A stretch of 64,000 nucleotides of DNA from Sphingopyxis microcysteis (GTDB lineage: Bacteria > Pseudomonadota > Alphaproteobacteria > Sphingomonadales > Sphingomonadaceae). The stretch spans positions 1 to 64,000 of the forward strand of contig NZ_JAANYY010000005.1 in the NCBI RefSeq assembly GCF_012274265.1. Reading direction: 5' to 3'. Of this stretch, positions 27,062 through 35,946 are shown in pieces. The position numbers were made by a program, and so were the translations under genes. The notes under the pieces were generated by a model that was not told the DNA's origin, ran no database searches, and saw only the letters and a list, made by a program, of their open reading frames with translations. Position 1 is the first letter of the stretch, and the number at the start of each line of letters is the position of its first letter.

Positions 27062-27846
27062 TCGCTGTAGCCCAGCACGGCGCGCAGGCCCGGCGCCTGA
27101 TAGTCGACCAACGCGCGGTGACGCGCGCCGAGCGTTGCCGGAAAGTCGAGCGCCACGCCGGTGAGGTTGCCGCGCGCGGTACCGCTTTGCGCCGGGTCGG
27201 CGCCGATGCGGACGCGCAGCCGCCAGTCGTCGGGGCGATCGATGCCGCAGGCGGCGAGCAGGCCCGTGAAAAAGGCCTCGGCCGAAGGCGTATCGAGGTC
27301 GGCCAGATGCCGGATCAATTCTTCGTAGGTCACGACATGGACGCGCGCGCCGAGCCAGGCCGCGGCGTTCATTTCATAGATGTCGTTGAGCGAGGGCGCC
27401 TTGCCGGGCAGGCCAAAGATCATCATCGTCAGCAGTTCATCGACCGTCAGCGCGCCGGTCTTGAAGAAATCCATATTGCCCGAAAACTGCTCCGACGCGA
27501 AAAAACGCGCGCGCGCGATCACCCAGTCATAGGGATCGCGATAGAGCAGGATGCGCCGCGCCGGCGCGGTTTCGATCGCCGAGGCATCGGCAAAGAACAG
27601 ATGGCCCCAGCTGAGCTGCGGCCGCGCGGGATCAAAGGCGCCGCGATGCTGTTGCAGGTTGGGCCACTGGATGAAATCGCGCGCATATTGCTGTTCGACC
27701 GGAACGAACATGCGGATGATGTTGCGCAGCAGGTGGCTGCCGCTTTTCGGAACGCTGTTGAGGAACACCGGCTGGCGCAGGGGCGCCTGAACGAAGCGGC
27801 GGTTTTCGGCGTCGAGCGTGTCGGCTTTCACCGTGACTTCAGGCAT
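27058..27846 (-). CDS. Sulfotransferase domain protein
   Basis: 262 residues with a compact PAPS-dependent sulfotransferase fold: phosphosulfate loop NSVPKSGSHLLRN (30-42), 3'-phosphate region LLYRDPYDWVIARARF, and a C-terminal RIGADPAQSGTARGN. The start at 27846 is the first Met after a Lys-rich region and is conserved; the longer frame passes through the terminator. Distinct from its TPR-bearing neighbour but translationally coupled to it. Substrate unknown. Confidence 0.82.
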   Translation of the reverse strand: MPEVTVKADTLDAENRRFVQAPLRQPVFLNSVPKSGSHLLRNIIRMFVPVEQQYARDFIQWPNLQQHRGAFDPARPQLSWGHLFFADASAIETAPARRILLYRDPYDWVIARARFFASEQFSGNMDFFKTGALTVDELLTMMIFGLPGKAPSLNDIYEMNAAAWLGARVHVVTYEELIRHLADLDTPSAEAFFTGLLAACGIDRPDDWRLRVRIGADPAQSGTARGNLTGVALDFPATLGARHRALVDYQAPGLRAVLGYSE

Positions 27847-27881
27847 CGGGCGCGGGCGTTCCTTTGGGATTATAAAAACAG

Positions 27882-27911
27882 TTGGGGCGGCATGTTGCCA
27901 TGCCGCCCCAA
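27882..27911 (-). terminator. Intrinsic terminator of the TonB receptor gene
   Basis: TTGGGGCGGCATG (27882-27894) and its perfect complement (27899-27911) with a four-base loop; on the minus strand it is followed by TGTTTTTATAA. It stops the receptor transcript 20 bases after its stop codon, so the sulfotransferases below depend on readthrough or their own promoter. Confidence 0.9.
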
Positions 27912-27931
27912 TGTTTGCGTTGTCAAATCGA

Positions 27932-30900
27932 TCAGAACTTCGACTTGACGTTGATGAAGCCGCGGCGTCCGCTGAACCCATATTGCGACGCGGCGACCAC
28001 CGGCCCGATCATCGAGATCGTGCCGCCGTTCAGCGTCGACACGCGCGGCGGGCGCGTGTTGAACAGGTTGCTGACCCCCAGGGTGATTTCGAACCGGTCG
28101 CCCACTTCCTGCGTGATCGACGCATTGTGGTAGAAGACCGCTTTCGTCGTCAGCACGGGGCAATAGCGACCGCGCAGTGCGCTGTTCACGCAGACGTCGC
28201 CGTTGCGATCGACGAATTCCTGCACGTTCGACGTACCGCCGATGACGTTCATGCCGTAAAACAGCGTCGTCCCGCTATTGGCGGCCCAGGTCATGCGGAA
28301 ATCGCCGACCCACTGCGGCGACCCGACTTCACCCAGATCGTCCTCGACCGGCGACGTCGGCAGCAGCTGGAAAATATCCTTGGTCTGCCAGGTCATGTCA
28401 GCGGTGAAGGACAGGCGTCCCAACCGGCCAAGATCGTGGCGGATATTGACGTTCAGATCGATGCCGCTGTTCCGCTGGCTGGCGATATTCACATATTGGT
28501 CGCGCACTTCGTTGATATTGTTCGGCGCCCCGGTCTGGCCGCGGGTGAACAGGTCACACAGCGGATCGGCCGGGAAATTGTCCGAATCATAGCAACCGAA
28601 GATGATGTTGCGGCCACCCAGCTGGGTGATCTGGCCCTTCACCTTGATGTCGAAATAATCGACCGCGATGTTGATCGTGGTGTCGGGCAGGAAGCCGAAC
28701 TTGGGCGTGAGCACGCCGCCGACCACCAACGCCGTGGACGTTTCGGCGTCGAGCAGGCCGATGCCGCCGCGCGACGTTGCGGTTGCGGTGGCGCCGCCGC
28801 CCGGATGGTTGTTCGGAATCCCGTCGGCCGAGCAATTGTCAGCGATACGCTGCGTGATGCGGCCGGCCGCCAGGTTCGCCGCCCAGTTGACGCAGGGATC
28901 GATGTCGGTCTGACGCGGGAAGCTGGTTTCGTCGGCGAGGAACTGTTCGAACAGCGCCGGGGCGCGGAACGAGGTACCATAGCTGGCGCGCAGGCGGACG
29001 GTGTCGTTGAGCGCCCAGTTGGCACCCAGCTTGTACGTCCAGTTGCCATTGTCGCTGTCCGAGAAACCGTCCGACGCGCGCGTCGATTTGACGCTGGTGA
29101 TGCGCGCCGCCGCCGAAAGCGTCAGATTCTGGAAGAAGGGCTTGTCGGCCAGCACGGGGACGTTGATTTCCCCGAACGCTTCCTTCGTCATGCTCTTGCC
29201 CGCGGTGATCCCCGACGTCGAGGCACCCCAGGCGTTGCCCGCGCGGGTGATTTCGCCCGGAACGTCGTTGATACGGTCCTGGCGGATGGTCGCGCCGAGC
29301 GCGACCTGCACCGCGCCCGCCGGCAGTTTGAACAGATCGCCGGTCAGCGTCGCTTCACCCGACTTCTGGGTATAGACGGTCTTGCCCTCTTCCCACGAGA
29401 AGTAGAAATCCTTCTCGGCCTGCGTCAGGTCGCCGGCGAGGAAGTTGGGGTCGAGCCAGCGCATGTCGACGCACTGCTTGCCCGAAACCGGGGTGACGGT
29501 GCCGACGCACGATGCGGTCTGGAAATAGCCGGTGTCATAGGCATCCTGCAGCGCCTGCTGCTGGCGGTACTTGCCGATGCTCTTGCTGTACTGGCCATAG
29601 ACTTCCCAGCGCCAGTTGCCGGTGCCACCGAAATCGCCGCGCGCGCCCGCGACGCCGCGATAATAATCGACGCGCTGGCTGCTGTCGAACTGGTCGGTGA
29701 TCGCGGTCGGGCTGATCAGGTTGAGCCCCTGCCACCCCGCGGCCCAGCTGGTCGCCGGGGTGCCGGTGCCGTACAGGTCGCCGGTATAACCAAAGTTCCA
29801 GAACTGGCGCCAGCCGTTCTGGTAGGTTTCACGGCGATTGAACAGGAATTCGCCGAACAGTTCGACCGAATCGCTGATTTCGAACGCGCCATCGACGAAC
29901 GCCGTATAAAGGTCGGTTTCGGGGATCAGCGTCTGATCGGCCTGGAACGGGTGATAGGAATTCTGGATCGCCAGCGATGCGGAGTCATAGCCGGTCGGGA
30001 ACCAGCCGGCAGGCATGCCAAAGTCACCCGGATAGGCGGGCGCGCCATAGGTCGGCACGCCGAGCACTTCGCCGGGATATTGGAACTGCATCAGCACCGT
30101 CGCGCCGGTCGGCGAGGTGTTGAGCCCGCTGTTCGGGCCACCCGGGCCATCGAGCTGAAGATTGTCGATCAGATTGTAGGTCCACGCGTGGCCCCAGCGC
30201 AGATCCTCGCACTTGAACTGGCCGGTGCGCGGATCGATGAGGTCGGCGCGGCTGCCATCTTCGCGGAAAGTATAGGCTTCCGGACAGGCAAGATAGGCGC
30301 GATCGCCACGCTTGAGTTCCTTGACCTTGGTATAGTCGCCCGCGACCAGGATGTGACCGCGGCTGAAGGTTTTGCCCCAGATCGCGTTGATGCGATATTC
30401 CTCGCCGCCGCCGCCGAACGGCGCCGACACGGTGCCGTTGAGTTCGAGGCCGTTGGTGCTGGTCTTGGTCTTGATGTTGACCACGCCCGCGACCGCGTCC
30501 GACCCATAGACCGACGAGGCGCCGGTTTTCAGGATTTCGACGCTTTCGGCAATCGACTGCGGCAGGACGTTGAGGTCGAACGCCGACACGCCGCCGCGCG
30601 TACCCGCGGGACCGGCACGGCGACCGTTGAGCAGCACCAGGGTGCGGTTGGGGCCAAGCCCGCGAAGGTTGATCGTCTGCGCACCCGGGCCACCATCGGT
30701 GACGAAGTTCGACGAAATGGCGGCCGTAATCTGGGTCGAGCCGGCCGCGATCGGCGAGCTTTGCAGCGTCGACGCCAGATCGAACTTGCCTTCTTTCGAT
30801 GCGATATTGGGGTCGATCACGGCGATCGGGTCGGGGCTGTTGAACGGCGTCACGCCGCGCAGGCGCGAACCGGTGACGACGATCGCGTCTTCGGGTGCGG

Positions 30901-31036
30901 CGGTTTCGGCGCTGGTTTCAGCCGGTGCGGTGTCCTGCGCCATCGCTGGCGCCGCGATGACAACCGCCATGGCGGAAAGGCTCGCGAAACCCAGAATCCG
31001 ACGCGCATGCAGCGACGCCCTGCTCAAATCATTCAT
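27932..31036 (-). CDS. TonB-dependent outer-membrane receptor
   Basis: 1034 residues. Signal peptide ends near APAMAQ. The TonB box region is EDAIVVTGSRL, plug domain about 60-190 (TINLRGLGPNRTLVLLNGRR; SVYGSDAVAGVVNIKT), beta-barrel to the terminal aromatic residue GFINVKSKF. Ligand unknown; the size and plug match the large 'TonB receptor with Carbohydrate/peptide' class of sphingomonads rather than siderophore receptors. Ribosome-binding site GGGGA seven bases upstream. It lies before paired sulfotransferases on the same strand; a hairpin is in the 5' leader (31065-31082). Confidence 0.9.
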   Translation of the reverse strand: MNDLSRASLHARRILGFASLSAMAVVIAAPAMAQDTAPAETSAETAAPEDAIVVTGSRLRGVTPFNSPDPIAVIDPNIASKEGKFDLASTLQSSPIAAGSTQITAAISSNFVTDGGPGAQTINLRGLGPNRTLVLLNGRRAGPAGTRGGVSAFDLNVLPQSIAESVEILKTGASSVYGSDAVAGVVNIKTKTSTNGLELNGTVSAPFGGGGEEYRINAIWGKTFSRGHILVAGDYTKVKELKRGDRAYLACPEAYTFREDGSRADLIDPRTGQFKCEDLRWGHAWTYNLIDNLQLDGPGGPNSGLNTSPTGATVLMQFQYPGEVLGVPTYGAPAYPGDFGMPAGWFPTGYDSASLAIQNSYHPFQADQTLIPETDLYTAFVDGAFEISDSVELFGEFLFNRRETYQNGWRQFWNFGYTGDLYGTGTPATSWAAGWQGLNLISPTAITDQFDSSQRVDYYRGVAGARGDFGGTGNWRWEVYGQYSKSIGKYRQQQALQDAYDTGYFQTASCVGTVTPVSGKQCVDMRWLDPNFLAGDLTQAEKDFYFSWEEGKTVYTQKSGEATLTGDLFKLPAGAVQVALGATIRQDRINDVPGEITRAGNAWGASTSGITAGKSMTKEAFGEINVPVLADKPFFQNLTLSAAARITSVKSTRASDGFSDSDNGNWTYKLGANWALNDTVRLRASYGTSFRAPALFEQFLADETSFPRQTDIDPCVNWAANLAAGRITQRIADNCSADGIPNNHPGGGATATATSRGGIGLLDAETSTALVVGGVLTPKFGFLPDTTINIAVDYFDIKVKGQITQLGGRNIIFGCYDSDNFPADPLCDLFTRGQTGAPNNINEVRDQYVNIASQRNSGIDLNVNIRHDLGRLGRLSFTADMTWQTKDIFQLLPTSPVEDDLGEVGSPQWVGDFRMTWAANSGTTLFYGMNVIGGTSNVQEFVDRNGDVCVNSALRGRYCPVLTTKAVFYHNASITQEVGDRFEITLGVSNLFNTRPPRVSTLNGGTISMIGPVVAASQYGFSGRRGFINVKSKF

Positions 31037-31365
31037 AGATAATCCCCGGTTTTTAATGCCCCGACCAACCCGGTCGGGTTGGCCGAAAAGTGAAAGGCGC
31101 GTCTTTTCAATCTCTTGGCGGATCTATGACTTGCCGATGACACCAGCTATTCAAGCCTGCACCGCGAAGTCAAGGGTAGCGCTACGCAATTCACCGCATT
31201 GTCAGTGGCGTGTGGCCCAATTGTCGCAGCGCATTTCATGGACGATCGGCAGCATGATCGGGCGTTCCGGCGCCTAGCGATTGAAACGGTCGGGGACAGT
31301 CGATAGGGCGGGCGGATGGGCCAACGCCGCTCTTTCCTGACCACCCGCCTCGCGGCGCGCGCTTC
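31037..31365. other. Divergent control region between the TonB receptor and DivL
   Basis: About 330 bases. It must hold the receptor promoter (minus strand) and the DivL promoter (plus strand). The only structure I can point to is an 18-base palindrome CCAACCCGGTCGGGTTGG (31065-31082) in the receptor leader. No coding region is convincing. Confidence 0.45.
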
Positions 31366-33723
31366 ATGACGCTTTCGTCGGGGGCGCTCTTTGCGCTGGG
31401 CCTTTTTGTCGCGCTCTGGCTGCTCGCCGGATTGTGGGCGGTCGGGCGCGGGATTGCGATGCAGCGGCGCGCGGCATTTGTCGCCGGACAGGGCGAACGG
31501 CTCGCGAGCCTGGTCGAGGCTTCGCCGCAGCTGCCGGTCATCGTCCGCGCCGACTGGCGGATCGAGGCGAGCGAGAAATTGGGCCGCTGGCTGGGTCTGG
31601 CCCAGGGACCGCGCAATTTCGACGAACTGCGCGGACTGGGCAGCGGGCTGGATCCCGATGGCCATGACGCGCTGCGCCAGGCGATCCTGGGCGCGCAGCG
31701 CGGCGCCAAACCCTTTACGCTGAGCCTGAAACCCCAAGGCAGCGAACGCACGATCATCCTGCATGGCGCGCCGGCGCCGCAGGCCGTCGGCGGCCCGGGC
31801 AGCGTGCTGTTGTGGCTGAGCGATGCGACCGACGGCCAGCACGCGCTGGCGCAGGCGCGCAGCGAGCGCGACGAGGCGATGGCGGCGTTCGAGGCCTTGT
31901 CGGGGCTGATCGAGGCCGCGCCCTTCCCGATGTGGTTCCGCGGCACCGACCTCAACCTCGCGCTCGTCAACGGCGCCTATGTCCGGGCGGTCGAGGCGAA
32001 AAGCGCGGTGGCGGTGATCGATGGCGGCATCGAATTGTGCGAGACGGTCGCCGGGGTCAGCGCCGCCGAGGCCGCCGACGAGGCGCGCATCGCGGGCGCG
32101 GCGCAGGTCCGCACAATCCCGGTGACGATCGAGGGCGAGCGGCGGATCATGCGCGTGGTCGACGTGCCGCTGGCGCCGACCGGCGGGCGGGTGATCGGGA
32201 TCGCCGGCTATGCGATCGACATTCAGGAACTGGAGAGCGAGCGCGGCGCGCACCGCCGGTTCGTCGACACCCAGCGCGAACTGCTCGACCGTTTGTCGGC
32301 GGCGGTGGCGCAGTTCGGCCCCGATCAGGGGCTGAGTTTCGCCAACCTGCCCTTTCGCCGCCTGTTTGGGCTCGACGCCGAGGAGGTCGCCGAGGCGGCG
32401 CCCTTTGCGCGCCTGCTCGACGCGTGGCGCGAACGCGGGCGGACTCCGGAAGTGCGCAACTATCCCGAATGGCGGCAGGCGCATGTCGACTGGTTCGCGC
32501 AGCCGGGGGCGAGCGAGGAGGACTGGCTGCTGCGCGACGGCACCCACCTGCACGTCGTCGCCCAGCCGACCCCCGACGGCGGTCTGTTGCTGATTGCCGA
32601 GGACAAGACCGAGCAGGTGCAGTTGGCGGGCGCGCGCGACACGTTGCTGCGCGTCCGCACGGCGACCTTTGACAATCTGTTCGAGGCGATCGCGGTCTTC
32701 GCGCCCGATGGGCGGCTGCATCTGTGGAACCAGCGGTTCCGCCGCCTGTGGGGGATCGACGAGGCGACGCTGGCGGCGCATCCGCGCGTCGATGTGCTGA
32801 TGGGCGGGCTCGCCGACCGGCTGGTGAAGCCGAACCAGATCAGCATCGTCCAGGAAGTGATCCGCGCCGCGACGCTGGAGCGGCAACAGCGCGGCGGCGA
32901 GATCGGATTTGCCGACGGGCGCTATTTCGACTTCGCGTCGATCCCGCTGCCCGACGGCAACGCGCTGCTGATCATGCTCGACATCACCCCGAGCCGGAAG
33001 ATGGAGGGCGCGCTGCGCGAGCGCAACGAGGCGCTGGAGGCGGCCGACAAGGTCAAGACCGCGTTCCTGTCGCGAATGAGTTACGAACTGCGCACGCCGC
33101 TGACCTCGATCGGCGGGTTCGGCGAGATGTTGCAGGCGGGCTATGCCGGCAAGCTCAGCGAACAGCAGCAGGGCTATGTCAATGCGATCATGGATTCGGT
33201 GGGCGTGCTGGGGCGCCAGATCGACAATGTGCTCGACCTCGCGCAGGGCGAGGCAGGATCGCTGGTCGTCGAGCGGGCGCCGGTCGATGTGCGCCAGCTG
33301 CTCGACCGGGCGCTCGCCGACGCGCAGGCGCTGGCCGCCGCCGAAAAGGTCGAACTGGTCGGCAATATTTCGCCCGATCTGGGCCGCATCGACGGCGATG
33401 CACCGCGCCTGTCGCGGCTGGTCGCGGGGCTGCTCGACAATGCGGTGCGCTACACCGCGCCCACCCGGAAGTCGGACGGCCGCGTGTTACTGCATGCGAC
33501 GGGCGACGCGCACGGGATCGACATCATCGTATCGGACAACGGCCCGGGAATGCCCGAGGCGGTCGCGGCGGTAACCAAGGGCCAGCAGGCGGGAACCGCG
33601 TCGGGGGGCATCGGCCTCGCGCTCGCACGCCAGCTCGTCGCTGCGCATGGCGGGACGATGGAGGTGGTGAGCGAGGCGGGACAGGGTACGTTGGTGCGGG
33701 TCAGCTTGCCGCGGCGGGTATGA
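31366..33723 (+). CDS. divL: DivL-type sensor kinase with Tyr in place of phospho-His
   Basis: 785 residues: one membrane helix (about 8-28), several PAS-like regions (about 45-150, 175-290, 295-410, 430-540), a HisKA-like dimerisation helix and a HATPase_c domain (SDNGPGM; GGIGLALARQLVAAHGG). The H-box reads FLSRMSYELRTPLTSI: Tyr573 (33082-33084) stands where His is normally phosphorylated. This is the hallmark of Caulobacter DivL, a tyrosine-bearing pseudokinase that governs the CckA phosphorelay and hence CtrA. The tsaE-amgK-murU neighbourhood supports orthology. Weak ribosome-binding site; ATG at 31366 is the only sensible start. Confidence 0.88.
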   Translation: MTLSSGALFALGLFVALWLLAGLWAVGRGIAMQRRAAFVAGQGERLASLVEASPQLPVIVRADWRIEASEKLGRWLGLAQGPRNFDELRGLGSGLDPDGHDALRQAILGAQRGAKPFTLSLKPQGSERTIILHGAPAPQAVGGPGSVLLWLSDATDGQHALAQARSERDEAMAAFEALSGLIEAAPFPMWFRGTDLNLALVNGAYVRAVEAKSAVAVIDGGIELCETVAGVSAAEAADEARIAGAAQVRTIPVTIEGERRIMRVVDVPLAPTGGRVIGIAGYAIDIQELESERGAHRRFVDTQRELLDRLSAAVAQFGPDQGLSFANLPFRRLFGLDAEEVAEAAPFARLLDAWRERGRTPEVRNYPEWRQAHVDWFAQPGASEEDWLLRDGTHLHVVAQPTPDGGLLLIAEDKTEQVQLAGARDTLLRVRTATFDNLFEAIAVFAPDGRLHLWNQRFRRLWGIDEATLAAHPRVDVLMGGLADRLVKPNQISIVQEVIRAATLERQQRGGEIGFADGRYFDFASIPLPDGNALLIMLDITPSRKMEGALRERNEALEAADKVKTAFLSRMSYELRTPLTSIGGFGEMLQAGYAGKLSEQQQGYVNAIMDSVGVLGRQIDNVLDLAQGEAGSLVVERAPVDVRQLLDRALADAQALAAAEKVELVGNISPDLGRIDGDAPRLSRLVAGLLDNAVRYTAPTRKSDGRVLLHATGDAHGIDIIVSDNGPGMPEAVAAVTKGQQAGTASGGIGLALARQLVAAHGGTMEVVSEAGQGTLVRVSLPRRV

Positions 33724-34169
33724 GCCAACGATACGACTATACGCTGGCCGAGGCCGACCGCATCGGTGCCGCGATCGGCGCGGTGCTGCTACCCGGCGAC
33801 GTCGTGCTGCTGTCGGGCGACCTTGGCGCGGGCAAGACGACGCTTGCGCGCGCGATGCTGAAGGCGCGCGGGCTGGTCGGCGAGGCGCCGAGCCCGACCT
33901 TTGCGATCGTCCAGCCCTATGCGCCGCCCGAGGTCGAACTGCCCATCGCGCATGTCGATCTGTACCGGATCGAGGATGAGGGCGAGCTGATCGAACTGGG
34001 GCTCGACGAGTATCTGTATGACGGGGCGCTGCTGATCGAATGGCCCGAGCGGCTCGGGGCGCAGGGTTGGCCCGGCGCCCTGTCCATCACGATTTCGGGG
34101 AGCGGCGACGCGCGCGTCTTGACAGCCGACGTGCCGACGTCTTGGGGGAGCCGATGGCCGCTCCGATGA
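33720..34169 (+). CDS. tsaE: tRNA threonylcarbamoyladenosine synthesis ATPase
   Basis: 149 residues, TsaE/YjeE, P-loop ATPase that drives the TsaD-TsaB complex forming t6A37 in tRNAs. Walker A GDLGAGKTT (33-41), PSPTFAIVQPY and HVDLYRIEDE motifs. Overlaps the divL stop (ATGA). The last 16 bases overlap the amgK start. The final residues SWGSRWPLR are the usual low-complexity tail. Confidence 0.94.
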   Translation: MSQRYDYTLAEADRIGAAIGAVLLPGDVVLLSGDLGAGKTTLARAMLKARGLVGEAPSPTFAIVQPYAPPEVELPIAHVDLYRIEDEGELIELGLDEYLYDGALLIEWPERLGAQGWPGALSITISGSGDARVLTADVPTSWGSRWPLR

Positions 34170-35137
34170 TTCCGCCCCCCCATGCGCCCGCCTTCCTCGC
34201 CGCGCATGGCTGGGGCGATGCCCAGATTTTGCCGCTCGCCGGCGACGCGTCGTTCCGGCGCTATTTCCGCGTGGTCGACGGCGATCGGCAGGCGGTGCTG
34301 ATGGACGCCCCGCCGCCGCACGAGGATCCGCGGCCGTTTATCGCGGTCGCCGAATATCTGTGCGGCGAGGGGCTGACCGCGCCGACGATCTTTGCGCGCG
34401 ACCTGGCGCAGGGATTGCTGCTGATCGAGGATTTCGGCGATGTGCGGCTGCGCGAGACCGCCGATGCGGCGCTGGACCGCGAGGTCGAGCTTTATGCCGG
34501 GGTGACCGACCTGCTCGTCCACCTTCATGCGCGCCCGCCGATGCCGGGGCTGCCGGTGCTGGGGCTCGAGCAGTGGCTCGACGAGGTGATGCTGTTCAGC
34601 GACTGGTATTGCCCGACGCTGGGGATCGAGGTCGACCGCGACGCCTTTCGCGCCGCATGGGACGCCGTGCTGACCCCGGTCGAGCATGACGGCCTGCCGC
34701 GCGTCACGGTGCTGCGCGATTATCATGCCGAAAATATCATGCTGGTGCCGGGCAAGACGGGGGTGGCGCATTATGGCCTGCTCGATTTCCAGGACGCGCT
34801 GATCGGCCACCCGGCCTATGATCTGGCGTCGGTGCTGGAGGATGCGCGGCGCGACGTGACCCCCGCGGTCGAGACGGCGATGCTCGCGCGTTACCAAGGC
34901 GCGACCGGACAGGACATTGAAAGCGCCTATTGGGCGCTCGCGGCGCAGCGCAACACGCGCATCCTGGGGGTATTCGTGCGGCTGTGGAAGCGCGACGGCA
35001 AGCCCGGCTATCGCCAGTTCCAGCCGCGGATGTGGGGGCTGCTCGAGCGCGATCTGGCGCATCCGGGGCTGGCGCCGGTGCGCGCCTGGTTCGACGAAAA
35101 TATCCCCGCCGACAAGCGCGCGGCGGCGTGGCGATGA
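34154..35137 (+). CDS. amgK: Anomeric N-acetylmuramate/N-acetylglucosamine kinase
   Basis: 327 residues of the aminoglycoside phosphotransferase fold. Catalytic-loop DYHAENIM and metal-binding DFQDALIGHPAYDLAS are intact. Position between tsaE and murU identifies it as AmgK, which phosphorylates MurNAc at C1 in the peptidoglycan-recycling bypass that avoids fosfomycin-sensitive MurA. ATG at 34154 has GGGGGAG four bases before it. Overlaps murU at its stop (ATGA). Confidence 0.9.
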   Translation: MAAPMIPPPHAPAFLAAHGWGDAQILPLAGDASFRRYFRVVDGDRQAVLMDAPPPHEDPRPFIAVAEYLCGEGLTAPTIFARDLAQGLLLIEDFGDVRLRETADAALDREVELYAGVTDLLVHLHARPPMPGLPVLGLEQWLDEVMLFSDWYCPTLGIEVDRDAFRAAWDAVLTPVEHDGLPRVTVLRDYHAENIMLVPGKTGVAHYGLLDFQDALIGHPAYDLASVLEDARRDVTPAVETAMLARYQGATGQDIESAYWALAAQRNTRILGVFVRLWKRDGKPGYRQFQPRMWGLLERDLAHPGLAPVRAWFDENIPADKRAAAWR

Positions 35138-35853
35138 CCACCAGGATCGAAAGCGCGATGGTGATGGCGGCGGGGCTCGGCAAGCGCATGCGCCCGCTGA
35201 CCGCCACCCGGCCCAAGCCGCTGGTACGCGTCGCGGGCAAACCGCTGATCGACCATAGCCTCGACCGCATCGAGGCGGCGGGGGTCGGCCATGTCGTGGT
35301 CAACGTCCATTATCTCGCCGACGCGCTGGAAGCGCATCTGGCGGCGCAGAAACGGGCGTTCACGATCGCCATTTCGGACGAGCGCGACCTGCTCCTCGAA
35401 ACCGGCGGCGGGATGGTCAAGGCGCTGCCCCAGCTGACCGGCGATCCGATCCTGATCGTCAACAGCGACAATATCTGGACCGACGGGCCGGTGGACAGCA
35501 TCCAGCATCTGGCGCGGCATTGGGACGGCGACCGGATGGACGCGCTGCTGCTGCTGATCCGTCAGGCCAGCGCCACGGGACACCGCGGGCGCGGCGATTT
35601 CCATATGGACCCCTCGGGTCTCCTGTCGCGCCGCAAGCCCGGGCGGATTGCGCCGTTTGTTTACACCGGCGTCCAGCTGATCTCGCCGCGGCTGCTGGAC
35701 GATGCGCCGTCGGGGCCGTTTTCGACCAACATCCTGTGGGATCGCGCGATCACGGCGGGGCGGTTGTTCGGCCTGTCGCACATGGGGCAATGGTTCGACG
35801 TCGGATCGCCCGCCAGCATCGCGCCGACCGAAGCGGCGCTGGGTGAGGTTTGA
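35134..35853 (+). CDS. murU: N-acetylmuramate-1-phosphate uridylyltransferase
   Basis: 239-residue nucleotidyltransferase. The NTP-binding AAGLGKRMRPLTATRPKPL loop (12-30) and sugar site VNSDNIWTDG are clear, and it lacks the C-terminal hexapeptide repeats of GlmU, as expected for MurU. It converts MurNAc-1-P to UDP-MurNAc. Coupled to amgK by ATGA. A palindromic repeat separates it from addB. Confidence 0.9.
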   Translation: MTTRIESAMVMAAGLGKRMRPLTATRPKPLVRVAGKPLIDHSLDRIEAAGVGHVVVNVHYLADALEAHLAAQKRAFTIAISDERDLLLETGGGMVKALPQLTGDPILIVNSDNIWTDGPVDSIQHLARHWDGDRMDALLLLIRQASATGHRGRGDFHMDPSGLLSRRKPGRIAPFVYTGVQLISPRLLDDAPSGPFSTNILWDRAITAGRLFGLSHMGQWFDVGSPASIAPTEAALGEV

Positions 35854-35861
35854 ATTCATCC

Positions 35862-35937
35862 GTCATCCCGGCGAAGGCCGGGATCTCACCCTCTCGCCCC
35901 AACGCGCCGGCGAGATCCCGGCCTTCGCCGGGATGAC
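35862..35937. repeat. Dispersed palindrome (GTCATCCCGGCGAAGGCCGG family), copy 2
   Basis: Perfect outer arms GTCATCCCGGCGAAGGCC (35862-35879) and complement at 35920-35937, enclosing a short CCTCTCGCCCCAACGCG centre. Sits nine bases after murU and ten before addB, so it divides an otherwise compact run. Confidence 0.93.
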
Positions 35938-35946
35938 GAAGCCGGT

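Noticed and set aside
27818..31042. 1074-codon plus-strand frame
   Set aside because: Antisense of the TonB receptor; a codon-bias artefact of high GC.
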